Positions 45,352-55,931 of a DNA stretch of 64,000 bases are shown here, one piece after another; position 1 is the stretch's first letter, and the number at the start of each line of letters is the position of its first letter. A program made the translations under genes and the position numbers. The DNA is taken from positions 5,952,001 to 6,016,000 of the forward strand of contig OX442319.1 of assembly GCA_949358305.1 (NCBI GenBank), given 5' to 3'. Under the pieces are notes generated by a model that worked only from the letters and a program-made list of their open reading frames with translations, searched no databases and had not been told where the DNA came from. The DNA comes from Strigamia acuminata. Its lineage: Eukaryota > Arthropoda > Chilopoda > Geophilomorpha > Linotaeniidae.

Positions 45352-45495
45352 AACTCTATTCCAAAAAGTATTACAAATACTCCCATTGGTTGGGAGATTC
45401 ACAGTTCAGTTGTGTCTTGAATATGATGCTGTTTTCAGATTCCAGTAGACCAACCAACCAATGGGAGTATTTGTAATACTTTTTGGAATAGAGTT
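45352..45495. mobile_element. 144-bp MITE with 43-bp inverted ends; empty site in unit 2
   Basis: aactctattccaaaaagtat at the left and its complement at the right, TA on both sides (45350-45351 and 45496-45497). Unit 2 reads ataattgtttagttcc at the same place, the uninterrupted site. It therefore inserted after the duplication, or is lost without trace from unit 2. Confidence 0.92.
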
Positions 45496-47377
45496 TAGTT
45501 CCTTTCACCCGTGCTTTTCCGATAGGCCTACATTTACGCATTTACTCGCTTTCACTTTTTCGTTCCTAACATGCTATGCCACAACGAAAAAACGAGAAGG
45601 ACCTACTAAACTAAACAAAGCATACTTTTATAATGCACGCCTGCATTTCGTATCCATATCCAACACACGAACCACAAAACGTGGCGAACGATGGTCGTCT
45701 CCGGATTGTCTCGGCTCGTCTCGGCTTCTTCATGGCTGTAGTCGTTTCTGATTGGTCATCACAGATCACGTGACTTGGTTCAAATTCTCGATACTTGAGG
45801 TCGCCAAACACCCATCACGTTCAAATAACGTACAGTTGTGGCAAAAGGGTAAACTGGGGCCCAAATTTATGATTTGTCAAAGATCCAAAAGATTTAGTGA
45901 ATTGTAAAGATATTATTTTTGTGTTGGTTAGGGCCAATTTAAAAATTAGAAAAAAAATTACATTCTACCAATTTTTAATTTTTTTAATTAAACAAACACG
46001 GATTATTCGAAAACCACAAAATATAATTTTCAACTGAATGAGAAATCACCATAATATCTAAATAAACTCAAAAAAAAATATATTTTTAATAAAAATTGTA
46101 GTTTCTGCCTTTAATTAACTGAACCACACATTTTGAAACCTAAAAAAAGAAAGAAAAACAGTATAACTGATACAATAAGAGAAATAAGGAAAAGAATCAC
46201 AGCCAAAACAAGTGCAACCGAAACAAAACATGACTAGGCAATGGCACAACCAAAACCAAAACAATTCTTCACTTTAAACTTGTAATTTATATCTCACCAA
46301 ACGTTTGTCCATGGTGAGCATTCATTTAAAAATAAAAAGATTTAGTGGAAATAAACATCTTTATTTTACCAGAATTATTTCTGTTATTTTTTATATTGTC
46401 TAAATAAGTAAAATTTCTTGAACAAGCAGTCTGTTGCCCTGGCAACAGAGTTAGGAGCCCCTACGAAGCCAGCCCCAGCAAAGGCTATGACAAACATGGC
46501 GGGCGAGAGGAATGAGAGGCCAAACGACGTCGGCCCAAGCAAAGACGAAGCCGGCTCCAACAAAGACAAAAACGCATAGTGAATACACCTGCAAGGAATT
46601 GTGACAGTAAGTTAGGGTAGACGCCACCTTGGGTTTGCTTGGCCGAGAAGCCAAACCCTCCGTCAGTCTCATCTTTAGTGGGGTTGAACAACCCCACTCA
46701 GCTTGGACTGATCCAGAATGGGTCTTGGACCTCACTTGCCTTTCTTGCCGTCTAGGGAAGTTTTAGCCCTCCCTCTCAGAGTAATGAGGTACCAACATTG
46801 GTCTTTAAGCCTTGATTACCCCATTGGTTGTCAATCTAAGGAAGCTGATTTTTTGCTCTGCATAAACGGACATTTGATCCCTTTAGTTCATTTCTAATCT
46901 GCATAGTTGGTTGCCCTGCTTGCAACACTTTCACTCAGAATGGTTTTTACTTAATGAGTTGCAAGTGTAAAGTCTCTCTGCGTAGTTACGTTCCACAGAG
47001 AGAAGGGAATGACAATGGAGTTGAAGATTGTTTTGTTATCTCCACTGCAATATGGCTGCCCTAGTCACTCTTTAGGATTTTCCCGCCAAGATCCCCATGG
47101 ACCCTTGTAAACTAGAGGCAATGTGGCACAGTGCCATGTTTCAATGCTAGGTAAGCCACTTGATTTGTGATGACATCGACATACCATGTAAGCTGAAAGA
47201 GTTTAGTTAACACTAAGGAGCCTAAGGGCCCCCTTGGCATTTTGTTATTGCCTGGTGCTTGTGAATTATTCACAAATCATCAAGGTTGTCAGCGTAAGAA
47301 TCTCTCAATGGTTTGTTATCCTAGAATCTAGCCATTCAGATGGCAACTTGTTATGCACTCACATTTGAATATTGTTT

Positions 47378-47759
47378 TGTGAACTTTCGTTGAATGTTGT
47401 TTGAAATGAAAACAGCGGACAAGAAACACGTCTTTGCTTTTTGACAACTGTATCTCAAGTGTCTTTTTATTTTACACAACCAGGGTTTCTCCCCCTTTCC
47501 ACGACAGCCTTGATTGGCTGCTCACAATAATTACCTTGCCTGGGTGGTCACTGGGCGGCAGCGTCCGGTGACCCCCCTCAAGCAACGCGCGCTGGTGATC
47601 ATCAAGTATCACGAGTTTGATTTCCCCTTGCAACGTGCGCTGGTGGTCCCCCCAGCGTCACAAGTCTGACTCCCCCCCTGCAACGTGCGCTGGTGGTCCT
47701 CCAGCGTCACAAGTCTGACTCCCCCCTGCAACGCGTGTCAATGACCCCGAAACTCTACA
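47378..47759 (-). repeat. 3' LTR of the Ty3/gypsy element
   Basis: 382 bp, ends TG/CA. Contains a GC-rich tandem repeat of about 48 bp (gcaacgtgcgctggtggtcc...). Differs from the other LTR in a T for C near 47465. The last about 34 codons of Pol lie in it. Confidence 0.95.
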
Positions 47760-50700
47760 TTCGGTCATCCGACTACCGTCGGCGCCCTCGCCGACGCTCG
47801 TCGTTTCGTCCTCCTCCGCATCCGACGTGGCGTCATCGTCGACCGCCCACCTCTTCAGCTGGTCGATCGGCGCCGTCGTCACGTAACGCGGTGGCTCCTC
47901 GAGACTCGTAATCTCGTAGACCGTGCTCGAGATCCTCTTGCTGACTCGCAATGGGCCTCGATATAGACTGCTCAACTTCCCAGCCTTTCCTTGGATGGCG
48001 ATCGCCTTCCGCCGGACGACAACGACATCTCCGATCTCGTATCTGCGATTTGGCCCCCGATGCCTGTCGAATGCCCGCTTTTGTTTAATCTGGCCTGCCG
48101 CTAACGTCTCGAACGCCTCGTCCCTCGTGGTCTCGATCTCGGTCTCGTCGTCGCTGCCCTCGTCGACCACCACCGCTGCCAACTTTGGCTCGACCACAGT
48201 CCGTGGTTGGAACCCATATAAAACCTCCATCGGCGTCTTCCTAGTTGACTGACTCATTCTCGAGTTCAGCGCCACTTCGACTTTGGCGACCCCTCTGCTC
48301 CAGTCGCTGCCGTCGTCCTTCGTCGTCTGACTCGCCAGCATTGGAATCAGCGTCCGGTTAATCCGCTCTACCTGCCCGTTTGCCCTCGGGTTTTCCGTTG
48401 AGGTCAACACGTGCTGGATCCCGAGTTCCTCGCACATCTGTGCAAACAATGCGTTGGTGAACGCAGTTCCCCTGTCTGAGATGATCCGTGTCGGGATCCA
48501 CATTCGGGTGCAGAGTCTTCTGATCTCCCTGCACGTGGTGACCGCATTCGTTGACTTTACTGGCATCAAAGTCACCCATTTGGAGAAATTACACACTGCC
48601 ACCAAAATGTATTTGAGTCCGTTGCCGCTCTTCGGGAACGGTCCCACATGGTCCACGTGTACAGTATGGAATGGCACCTTTTTCCGCTCGATGATGCTCA
48701 ATTCGCCCGCACGCCTCCCCCCTGGCTCCTTTCCCATCAGGCACGTGACACACGCCCCAATCGCCGCCTTGACGAATTTCCTCATCTTCGGAAACCAAAA
48801 CCTCTTTAAAAGCGCCTCGATTGTCGCGTCGACGCCGGGGTGTGCATGACCGTCGTGCACTTCGTGTATAATCTGCCGTCGCATCATTTTTGGCAGATAC
48901 AATACGTCCCTCCGTCGTCCGTTCCTCGTCAGCCCAAAATACATATGCCCGCGCTTCAGCTTGTATCCCCGAATCTTGTGCTGCATCCGCTCGTCCAGCG
49001 TGCTTGGGTCCTCGGCCAAAAGCGCGTCCCGCATCTCCTTGCATTCCGGGTCACTTCCCTGGGCAGCCACGAGCCAATCGCCCTCCAAAAACTTAATTTG
49101 ATTGACCCGAAACCGCCTCTCAAACTCCGTTTCTTCGCCTCCGATCGGTTCCGCGTTCCGGCTTAAGGCATCGGCATGCCCCATGAGTAGCCCGGGTCGG
49201 TGTATGGTTTTAAAGTCATATTCGGACAGCGCCAGCACCCAGCGTCCGATTCGTGGTGTCAACTCTCTCTTCTTTAACCCGTACCGCACCGCCTCGCAGT
49301 CGGTGACGATTGTGAACTCGGTCCCGTACAGGTACATTTTAAACTTCAGTACCGCCCACACCACTGCCATCAGCTCGATTTCCGTCGAGTGGTAACGTTT
49401 TTCGCAGTCAGTGGTTGTTCTGCTCGCGTAAAGTATCGGGTGTAACTCGTTGTCGTCATCCCGCTGCATCAGCACCGCTCCGACGCCGTCCTGTGACGCG
49501 TCCGTGTGCAGCTCGCACGGTCGTGTGTTGTTATAAATCTTTAGGACTGGTTCCGCTATCAGCTCGCTGATTAAGTTCTGAAACGCCGCCTCACATTCGA
49601 TCGCCCACACGAACGATACATTTTTCCGGGTCAACGCCGTCAGCGCTCTCGTCTTGGTCGCGTACCCCGCAATGAACCGCCTAAAGTACCCGCATAGCCC
49701 CAGAAAGCTTCGCACGCCTCGCACGTCTCTTGGTCTTGGAAAATTCCGAATGGCGCTCGTTTTCTCCAGTCCGGGTCGCAACCCACCCATCGTCAGTCGT
49801 AGGCCCAAAAATTGCACTTCCTCGCAAAGAAAATGGCATTTACTCAGCTTCAGCGTTAGTTTCGACCTCCGGACCTCGATCAGAATTTTCCTCATCTTTT
49901 CAATTAATTCCATGCTCGTCCTGGCGCCCGACAGGAGATCGTCCATGTAGCGCCGCAAAGTCTCGTACGACAAATGCCCAAACGCCAGTTCCATCACTCG
50001 ATTAAACACGAATGGGGCATTTATGAGTCCAAACGGCATGCGTACAAACTGGTATTTTCCGCTCATCGTGGAAAATGCCGTCTTTTCTTGTGCTGCAGCC
50101 GTCAACTCAATTTGATAATACCCCGACGCCAAGTCAAACACGAGAAAGACCCGCCAGTCGTGTGTCCCGTCTAAAAGCTCCTCCATTCGGGGACACGGAA
50201 AATGTTCCTTGACGGTGATCTCGTTTAGTGACCGGAAATCGATGCAAATGCGCCACTCTCCCGTCTTTTTCTTCACCATGACTATTGGGCTATTAAAAGG
50301 GCTTTTCGACCTCGTAATGAACCCCGCCCCCTCCAGTTCGCTGACCATCTTGTCAATTTCTTTTTGTTGAGCCGCTGAGTATTGGTACCGTCGCAGGTTG
50401 GTTGGCTTCGTCGTGGTCAACTCGATGTCCATTTGGTACCCTGGGAAGCAACCGACTTCCTCCAGACTTGTCGCAAAACAATCTCGAAATTCATCGTTGA
50501 TAATGTTCAAAATTATCTCTGTTTCCTCTGCCGTCACGGCCTTGCCCAAATTAATGTCGGCGGCCGTCACTCGTGCCCTCGTGCTCGTCTCGCTCGTTGC
50601 CACCTTCTTGACCTTAATCTGCCGCAGCGATGGCTCCTCCTCGGTAATTTCGGCGTGACCAAGTTTTCGTCCCCGTACAACTCGTACTTCCTCCGGCCCG

Positions 50701-51272
50701 TCGTTAACTATTGGCATCGTCGCCCGCTCGTCCCTTACTTCGATCAGTCCCTCTGGCACCCCCAATCGATCTGCCATCGCCCGCTCGCTCTCCACGTAGA
50801 ACAGCCCGTCCGGCTGATTTTTGGCCCGCACCGACACCAAGCTCACTGAATGAGCCGGCACAATCCGATTCTCGTCAATCACGAGCGCCCGTGGTCTCGT
50901 GGTCGCGGGTTTCGGCTCGATTTTCGTGATGCCCGACTCGTCTCGTATCTCTTCGCCTTGTTTGAATGTCACTCGACCTCCCTCGGACTGCATTGTAATC
51001 GACGGGTGCTCCAGAAATGGTTTGCCAATCCATATTTCAGTCGTCATTTTGGCGTCGTCGACGACGTAAAATTCAACATTCTCCAACCTTACACCCGTGC
51101 ACTCAACGTCGCATTTAGTGCGTCCTCGGTAGTGGCTTGCATCTTGATTAAAGCCCTCAATCACGTACTCGTAATTGGGCTCGTCGATTTTCGTACGTTT
51201 TGCGAACGTCTTGCTGATCAGGCACACGTCGCTTTGCGTGTCGATCCCCGCACTGCATGTCTTCCCGTCGAT
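47658..51272 (-). CDS. pol: Pol polyprotein of the Ty3/gypsy element
   Basis: 1204 codons in the same frame as gag, directly after its TGA. Protease: AGIDTQSDVCLIS with DTQ where DTG or DSG is usual. Reverse transcriptase: FPCPRMEELL, LVFDLASGYYQIEL, MPFGLINAPFVFNRVM and YMDD (49949-49938). RNase H: LHTDASQDG, then the STEIELMAVVWAV and TDCEAV segments. Integrase: an HHCC zinc domain (HEVHDGHAHPGVDATI...CVTCLMGK) and a DDE core (VDHVGPF, SDRGTAFT, NGQVERINRTL), then a GPY/F-like YRGPLRV module. The C-terminal Gly/Ala-rich tail is encoded within the 3' LTR. It carries out reverse transcription and integration of the element. No internal stop or frameshift. Confidence 0.96.
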   Translation of the reverse strand: MDGKTCSAGIDTQSDVCLISKTFAKRTKIDEPNYEYVIEGFNQDASHYRGRTKCDVECTGVRLENVEFYVVDDAKMTTEIWIGKPFLEHPSITMQSEGGRVTFKQGEEIRDESGITKIEPKPATTRPRALVIDENRIVPAHSVSLVSVRAKNQPDGLFYVESERAMADRLGVPEGLIEVRDERATMPIVNDGPEEVRVVRGRKLGHAEITEEEPSLRQIKVKKVATSETSTRARVTAADINLGKAVTAEETEIILNIINDEFRDCFATSLEEVGCFPGYQMDIELTTTKPTNLRRYQYSAAQQKEIDKMVSELEGAGFITRSKSPFNSPIVMVKKKTGEWRICIDFRSLNEITVKEHFPCPRMEELLDGTHDWRVFLVFDLASGYYQIELTAAAQEKTAFSTMSGKYQFVRMPFGLINAPFVFNRVMELAFGHLSYETLRRYMDDLLSGARTSMELIEKMRKILIEVRRSKLTLKLSKCHFLCEEVQFLGLRLTMGGLRPGLEKTSAIRNFPRPRDVRGVRSFLGLCGYFRRFIAGYATKTRALTALTRKNVSFVWAIECEAAFQNLISELIAEPVLKIYNNTRPCELHTDASQDGVGAVLMQRDDDNELHPILYASRTTTDCEKRYHSTEIELMAVVWAVLKFKMYLYGTEFTIVTDCEAVRYGLKKRELTPRIGRWVLALSEYDFKTIHRPGLLMGHADALSRNAEPIGGEETEFERRFRVNQIKFLEGDWLVAAQGSDPECKEMRDALLAEDPSTLDERMQHKIRGYKLKRGHMYFGLTRNGRRRDVLYLPKMMRRQIIHEVHDGHAHPGVDATIEALLKRFWFPKMRKFVKAAIGACVTCLMGKEPGGRRAGELSIIERKKVPFHTVHVDHVGPFPKSGNGLKYILVAVCNFSKWVTLMPVKSTNAVTTCREIRRLCTRMWIPTRIISDRGTAFTNALFAQMCEELGIQHVLTSTENPRANGQVERINRTLIPMLASQTTKDDGSDWSRGVAKVEVALNSRMSQSTRKTPMEVLYGFQPRTVVEPKLAAVVVDEGSDDETEIETTRDEAFETLAAGQIKQKRAFDRHRGPNRRYEIGDVVVVRRKAIAIQGKAGKLSSLYRGPLRVSKRISSTVYEITSLEEPPRYVTTAPIDQLKRWAVDDDATSDAEEDETTSVGEGADGSRMTECRVSGSLTRVAGGSQTCDAGGPPAHVAGGESDL

Positions 51273-52526
51273 TCACATCTCTACTTGGAATTTAGGTTGC
51301 ATGCTGGTGACCACAACTCTTTTCACTTCCTTTGGTTTGGCATCCGTCTTGGGCTTTGATGACTGTTTTCGTTCCCTTTTCGGCTCCGGGCACGCGTTTG
51401 ACATGTGCCCAAACCCATTGCAATTAAAACATTTTACACCGTTCGTGCACGCATTGGATAAATGCCCCGACTCGTGGCATTTAAAGCACTTGAACTCGTT
51501 GGTACAGTCCGCCCGCTGGTGCCCTTTCTCGCCGCATTTAAAGCACTTCGGTCCCGTGTCGTAACTCTTCCCGTTGGATTTCGTCATCGTCGCTGTCGTT
51601 TTCCCCTTCGTTTCGATTGTTGCGCCTTTCGTGCGGGCTTCCACGCCTTGCATCGTGCGAACAATTTCACTGATGTGATTGTATTGCTGGAAATACATCG
51701 GTGACACAGCTGATTTAATTTTTAGTCCATCTAACAAATAGTTCTGTGCGTCCCCGATCGTCATTCCCAATTTCTCACACGTGGCCCATTTTCGTCGCAG
51801 GTACGTCTCGGCCGCTTCGTCACTCTTTTGCGGTGCCCGGATCAACCTCTCCTTCTCCTCGTACGTTAACTGCGCATCCGGGAAATTCCGCTTCAGCTCG
51901 GCCGCCCATTCGTTGAATTTTCGAATCGTCGTCCCTGCGTTCTCGTGCCACACCTTCGCCGGCCCGTCCAACGCCGCCGCCGCCGACGTCACCTTGGTTA
52001 CATTAGTCCATTTATATTCTTTAGCATATTCGTCGACATCTTGTAACCACCCCGTGGTCGTGCGCAACTCGTTTTGATCGCCCGAAAATCGCGGCAATTT
52101 TGGTGCATTTTTCACCTCTTTTGGCTTTTTCTGCAGCGTCTGCATCATCTGCATCATTTGCATCATTTGTGCCACTTGCTCCGCACTGAATGCACCGCCC
52201 GCTGCCGATGGCACGTTTATCTCTCGTAACTCGTCATTTTTATCATTTTCTTCTACCTTGGGTTCGTCGCCGTCATCCTCGTCGGTTTCCTCGTCGTTCT
52301 CTTCGTCGTCTTCTTCGATTCCCGCCTCCTCTCTCAACACTTGGCGCAGCAAACTCAGGTAATCAAACTTCAGTTTTGGTGGCGCAATATTGCGCGCCCG
52401 CAACAACGGTTTAATGTCCTGGATCCGTAGTCGCTCCCACTCGTCGTCTGCCGGCAGCTCTCCGCGTTGAATTTTTGCCAACACCGCGGCTCGTTTTTGC
52501 TTTGCAGCCATCTCGTTTTTACTCAA
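51273..52526 (-). CDS. gag: Gag of the Ty3/gypsy element
   Basis: 417 residues. Acidic N-terminal third with a DDEENDEETDEDDGDEP stretch and Met-rich MMQMMQMMQ; a helical capsid-like middle (WLQDVDEYAKEYKW, FPDAQLTYEEKERLI); then three CCHC zinc knuckles near residues 328-378 (CFKCGEKGHQRADC, CFKCHESGHLSNAC, CFNCNGFGHMSNAC) for RNA binding. It ends QVEM and TGA (51275-51273). Pol continues in the same frame, so readthrough of this TGA or reinitiation is needed to make Pol. Confidence 0.95.
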   Translation of the reverse strand: MSKNEMAAKQKRAAVLAKIQRGELPADDEWERLRIQDIKPLLRARNIAPPKLKFDYLSLLRQVLREEAGIEEDDEENDEETDEDDGDEPKVEENDKNDELREINVPSAAGGAFSAEQVAQMMQMMQMMQTLQKKPKEVKNAPKLPRFSGDQNELRTTTGWLQDVDEYAKEYKWTNVTKVTSAAAALDGPAKVWHENAGTTIRKFNEWAAELKRNFPDAQLTYEEKERLIRAPQKSDEAAETYLRRKWATCEKLGMTIGDAQNYLLDGLKIKSAVSPMYFQQYNHISEIVRTMQGVEARTKGATIETKGKTTATMTKSNGKSYDTGPKCFKCGEKGHQRADCTNEFKCFKCHESGHLSNACTNGVKCFNCNGFGHMSNACPEPKRERKQSSKPKTDAKPKEVKRVVVTSMQPKFQVEM

Positions 52527-52716
52527 CTTTTTGTTTTAAAGTTCAACTTCACCTCGCGTCGTCCCAGCAAATCGCTCTCCCTTATTTCCGGACCTTTCGC
52601 GTGGCTTCTCGCTTGTTGAACCTCGTCTCGTCGCAAAACGATCGTCGTCTCGTTTTACGTCTGCTTTACGTCTCTCTCGTATCGTCTACGTATTGTTCAG
52701 TCGCATTTACGGTCGT

Positions 52717-52732
52717 CTTATCCCACTCCTGA
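52717..52732 (-). promoter_or_regulatory. Possible tRNA primer-binding site
   Basis: Immediately inside the 5' LTR on the minus strand: TCAGGAGTGGGATAAG. The part TCAGGAGTGGGAT resembles the primer-binding sequence complementary to the 3' end of leucine tRNAs, but without the leading TGG that pairs with CCA. Identification of the tRNA is inference. Confidence 0.4.
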
Positions 52733-53114
52733 TGTGAACTTTCGTTGAATGTTGTTTGAAATGAAAACAGCGGACAAGAAACACGTCTTTGCTTTTTGAC
52801 AACTGTATCTCAAGTGTCTCTTTATTTTACACAACCAGGGTTTCTCCCCCTTTCCACGACAGCCTTGATTGGCTGCTCACAATAATTACCTTGCCTGGGT
52901 GGTCACTGGGCGGCAGCGTCCGGTGACCCCCCTCAAGCAACGCGCGCTGGTGATCATCAAGTATCACGAGTTTGATTTCCCCTTGCAACGTGCGCTGGTG
53001 GTCCCCCCAGCGTCACAAGTCTGACTCCCCCCCTGCAACGTGCGCTGGTGGTCCTCCAGCGTCACAAGTCTGACTCCCCCCTGCAACGCGTGTCAATGAC
53101 CCCGAAACTCTACA
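52733..53114 (-). repeat. 5' LTR of the Ty3/gypsy element
   Basis: 382 bp, same as 47378-47759 except for one base near 52820. Should hold the element's promoter. Confidence 0.95.
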
Positions 53115-53569
53115 GTTTGGTTTATGGTATTGTGTTGTAGCGTATAAACATCTTCATTTTGATTCCAACTTTGTGGTAGCAGCTCGGAGCTGTTCACATT
53201 CTCTAAATTGGATACTACCTACACAAATGAATAAGCAAGTCATTCTGAAACGTGAAATACGACATTTTTACAAGCAAATTATACCTCGCTTTCGATTCCA
53301 ATACATCTATATCGTCCATTTACAATCATACACCAGTGCAATTCTGCCACAAAAGCATCTTCTTTAGACTTTAAACTGCTGGCCTAGTTTTGAATTCGGA
53401 ATAAATAATTGTCCTTGTTTTATGATAAACACTTGTCTGTTTCCGCTCATTCATATTTACATATTTAATTCCATGTTAATCTATTAGTTTCCTTTTATTA
53501 TATTTGTTTATCACCAGCACCATGGCTGCCACGGGGGCGGAACTAGCGCGTCAACCAAAGTCGCGTAGT

Positions 53570-53725
53570 TTTATGTTTTTATATTTTAAATTTTATGTTT
53601 TTATATTTTTAGTTTTAGTTTTGTATTTTTAGTTTTAGTTTTATGTTTTCAGTTTTAGTTTAATGTTTTTATATTTTTAGTTAATTAGTTTTATGTTTTT
53701 AGTTTTTTATATTTACTTGTTTACT
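53570..53725 (+). repeat. ttttatgtttttatattt tandem repeat, unit 2
   Basis: The unit 2 counterpart of 42186-42347 and 43322-43480; shorter here. Confidence 0.75.
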
Positions 53726-53736
53726 GTAATTTTACC

Positions 53737-54504
53737 TCAACAAAAAGAAATGGAAGAAGTACCATACAAAATTGCTACGATTTCATCATCGATAAAAAAA
53801 TAAAAATTAGAACTTATTGGTGATGCCAGGAAGCTGCAAAAGCCGGCTAACAAACCACACCACATTAAGCAAAGGCCATCCAGAGATAAATGGAGAATTA
53901 CAAATGAAACCATGACATCGACTTGGAAGACGTGGCGGGGATTATGAGAAATCTCAACCAATGCATATCCGCCGCGCGTTTCTGTATCTATCTCCTTTAA
54001 GTATTTGTTACAAAAGAACTGAAGTTGTGGAGCAAGTTGAGTGTCAAGACCAACATTCATTTGATGATTCAGATTGGAAAGAACAGTTTCGCACACGTAG
54101 TGGAATAAAATGAGCCAGACATGAGTGAAAGTGCGGACTTGTTTGACTTGTCATTCAAGCTTGTAGAAAAGCCGAGCAAAGTTGAGTACGCTTGAGAGCT
54201 TGCCACTTGAGAGCGCTTCATTTGTGAGCGAAACATTTCAGTGCGACTTATTTATTTGTTTTATTTAAAGCATTCCCATGGAGTAAATTACATTCTAGTG
54301 ATTAAATGTGCTAGTTGTGTTGCAGACAACACAAAGAGCTCTTTTGGTGTCATGCGACATCGGAGTGAGATAATGAAAACAAGGATTGGCATGTTCCTTT
54401 AGAGGATGTTTCATACAAATATTCATTTGCTGTGGCATGTATGTTGCTTTCAACAATGTTGATAATTTAATGTTATCGTTTAGTGCAGACATAGCAGCTG
54501 CCAC
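53737..54504 (-). pseudogene. Degraded coding segment, unit 2
   Basis: Counterpart of 43654-44037. The frame YVCETVLSNLNHQMNVG...RGGY lies at 54096-53990 and the QQMNICMKHPLKEH piece at 54504-54380. Between them an insertion of about 290 bases (54097-54388) interrupts what was continuous in unit 1. Not a working gene. Confidence 0.45.
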
Positions 54505-55277
54505 CGTTTGCGCATTTCTTTAGGAGTTTATTCGTCGGTTGGCACACAAACCCAGCTGTCATTTTAAGTTTTGGATTTGCCGAAAAATCAGCGTTCGTTG
54601 CTGTTTAATGCTCGTTTTCCTGCAATGCACCGGATTGCCAAAACAACTAATATTTGGAGCTGTATTATGCCTAGTTCACACTTGAACCACTTATGTAGAA
54701 GTTGCGACTTTTAAAAAGTCTAATGCGTGGTTCATACTAAAACCACTTTTCTAGAACTTATGATTTTCTAAAAGTCTACTTGTAAGTTCTACAAATCTGA
54801 AACCAGCTGTTCACACTTAAGGATAGTTTTGTAAAAGTGTCATGACGTTTTAACCTGCTGTTGGTAGCCATTTTTTGTGAACCAGTCGACACAATGGGGA
54901 CGTGTTTTGCAGTTGTGACGTCAAGTTTAAGAAAACTTTTTTTTTTTTTTTTTAAAGAAAGCTTGTTTTTTCCTCCATATTTTGATGTATTTTATTAATT
55001 TGTACATGCTTTTAAAAGCACTTTATTTTGATGCCGAAAGTAGCTATAAAAGTTGAATTGGCATTCATTTTTTATTTTGAAATTCCTTAAGATCACGTCA
55101 CGTGACAGAAGACTTAAGAGTTGTGACGTCAAGTCTTAGAAGTGTCGCCATTTTGTTCCCAGTTGTAGAAAACTGGAAAAAGTGTGAACACAAGACTTCT
55201 AAACGTGGGGGGTTTTGTAGAAAAGTGGTTCAAACTCGCAACCTCTAAATTTGGCATTTCAATGCGGAAAAATCCGT

Positions 55278-55931
55278 AATGTTCCTCGTTTCAATTACGA
55301 CTCGACTTGCATCCCGGACTCGGCCCGACATATTTTATTCAGATATTGCTCTTTCGCAGTTCAATAACTGTTATGACAAGACGCACATCAAGGCGCTTTT
55401 ACAAGTTCTTCAATATGTTTCGAACACCGCAGACTACTGCATCGAGTTATCCGGATGCATATCGAGTCAGTTGTGGGCCTACACCGATGCATCGTGGGCA
55501 CATCTCTTAGTTTCGGAGGATTCGTGACGTACATCGGGAATGTTCCAATCGGGTGGTCCTGCAAGAAGCAGTCGACAGTTGCTTGCTCGACGATGGAGGC
55601 CGAATTCATCGCTCTCGTCAAAGCCATGAAAGAACTTTATTAGCTGGACCACATCTTTTCCGAATTCCCGATACTCAACCGACTTTCTCGACCCATCGTC
55701 TACTCTGATGCCCTGGATGCCCTTGCTTCGATCCAATTTACCTCCAATGATGTTGAAAACGCCAAGACGAAGCACATTCGCGTAAAATACCACTGGCCCA
55801 GAGAATGGTACACGACGGGAAAGTTCGAACTCCGAAAAGTGCCAGGTGATATCAACGTCGCCGATATCTTCACGAAGTGGTTGGGCTCCGAGAGACTCCG
55901 ATCACTGATTTCGAGAATTTTCCAATTATGA
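55278..55931 (+). pseudogene. Ty1/copia RNase H fragment
   Basis: RPDIFYSDIALSQF, a THIKALLQVLQYV segment and YTDASWA, then after a small deletion and frameshift GGFVTYIGNVPIGWSCKKQSTVACSTMEAEF and, past a stop, TKHIRVKYHWPREW and VADIFTKWLG. These are the ordered landmarks of the C-terminal part of copia polyproteins (the D-A-D-W, SKKQ, S-T-E-AE, TKHI and ADI-TK motifs). Broken by at least one frameshift and one stop. Confidence 0.85.

Larger units (their letters stand above)
38620..46325. repeat. Tandem duplication, unit 1
   Basis: Begins tttaaaaataaaaagattta and ends ccatggtgagcattca. The same order of segments recurs immediately in unit 2 (46326-58592). Shared landmarks: a caacagagttaggagcccc segment, a ggttgaacaaccccactc block, a long AT-rich part with caagttgccagcg, ccatggctgccacgggggcgg, a run of ttttatgttttt repeats, and a 3-kb block with a degraded minus-strand coding segment. 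Only unit 1 has the 974-bp LTR and the 144-bp MITE. No intact host gene lies in it. Confidence 0.8.
47378..53114 (-). mobile_element. Complete Ty3/gypsy LTR retrotransposon
   Basis: 5737 bp, flanked by the direct repeat GTTT (47374-47377 and 53115-53118). The unit 1 sequence at 40973-40990 shows the uninterrupted site (attgtttggttta). Both LTRs are 382 bp and differ at one base that I can see. Genes run on the minus strand: Gag at the right, then Pol in the order protease, reverse transcriptase, RNase H, integrase, the Ty3/gypsy order. No env frame. Everything is intact, so the insertion is young and may be active. Confidence 0.97.

Noticed and set aside
47693-52732. Many plus-strand ORFs of 60-170 codons
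   Set aside because: Antisense shadows of gag and pol, which are continuous and full of recognised motifs on the minus strand.
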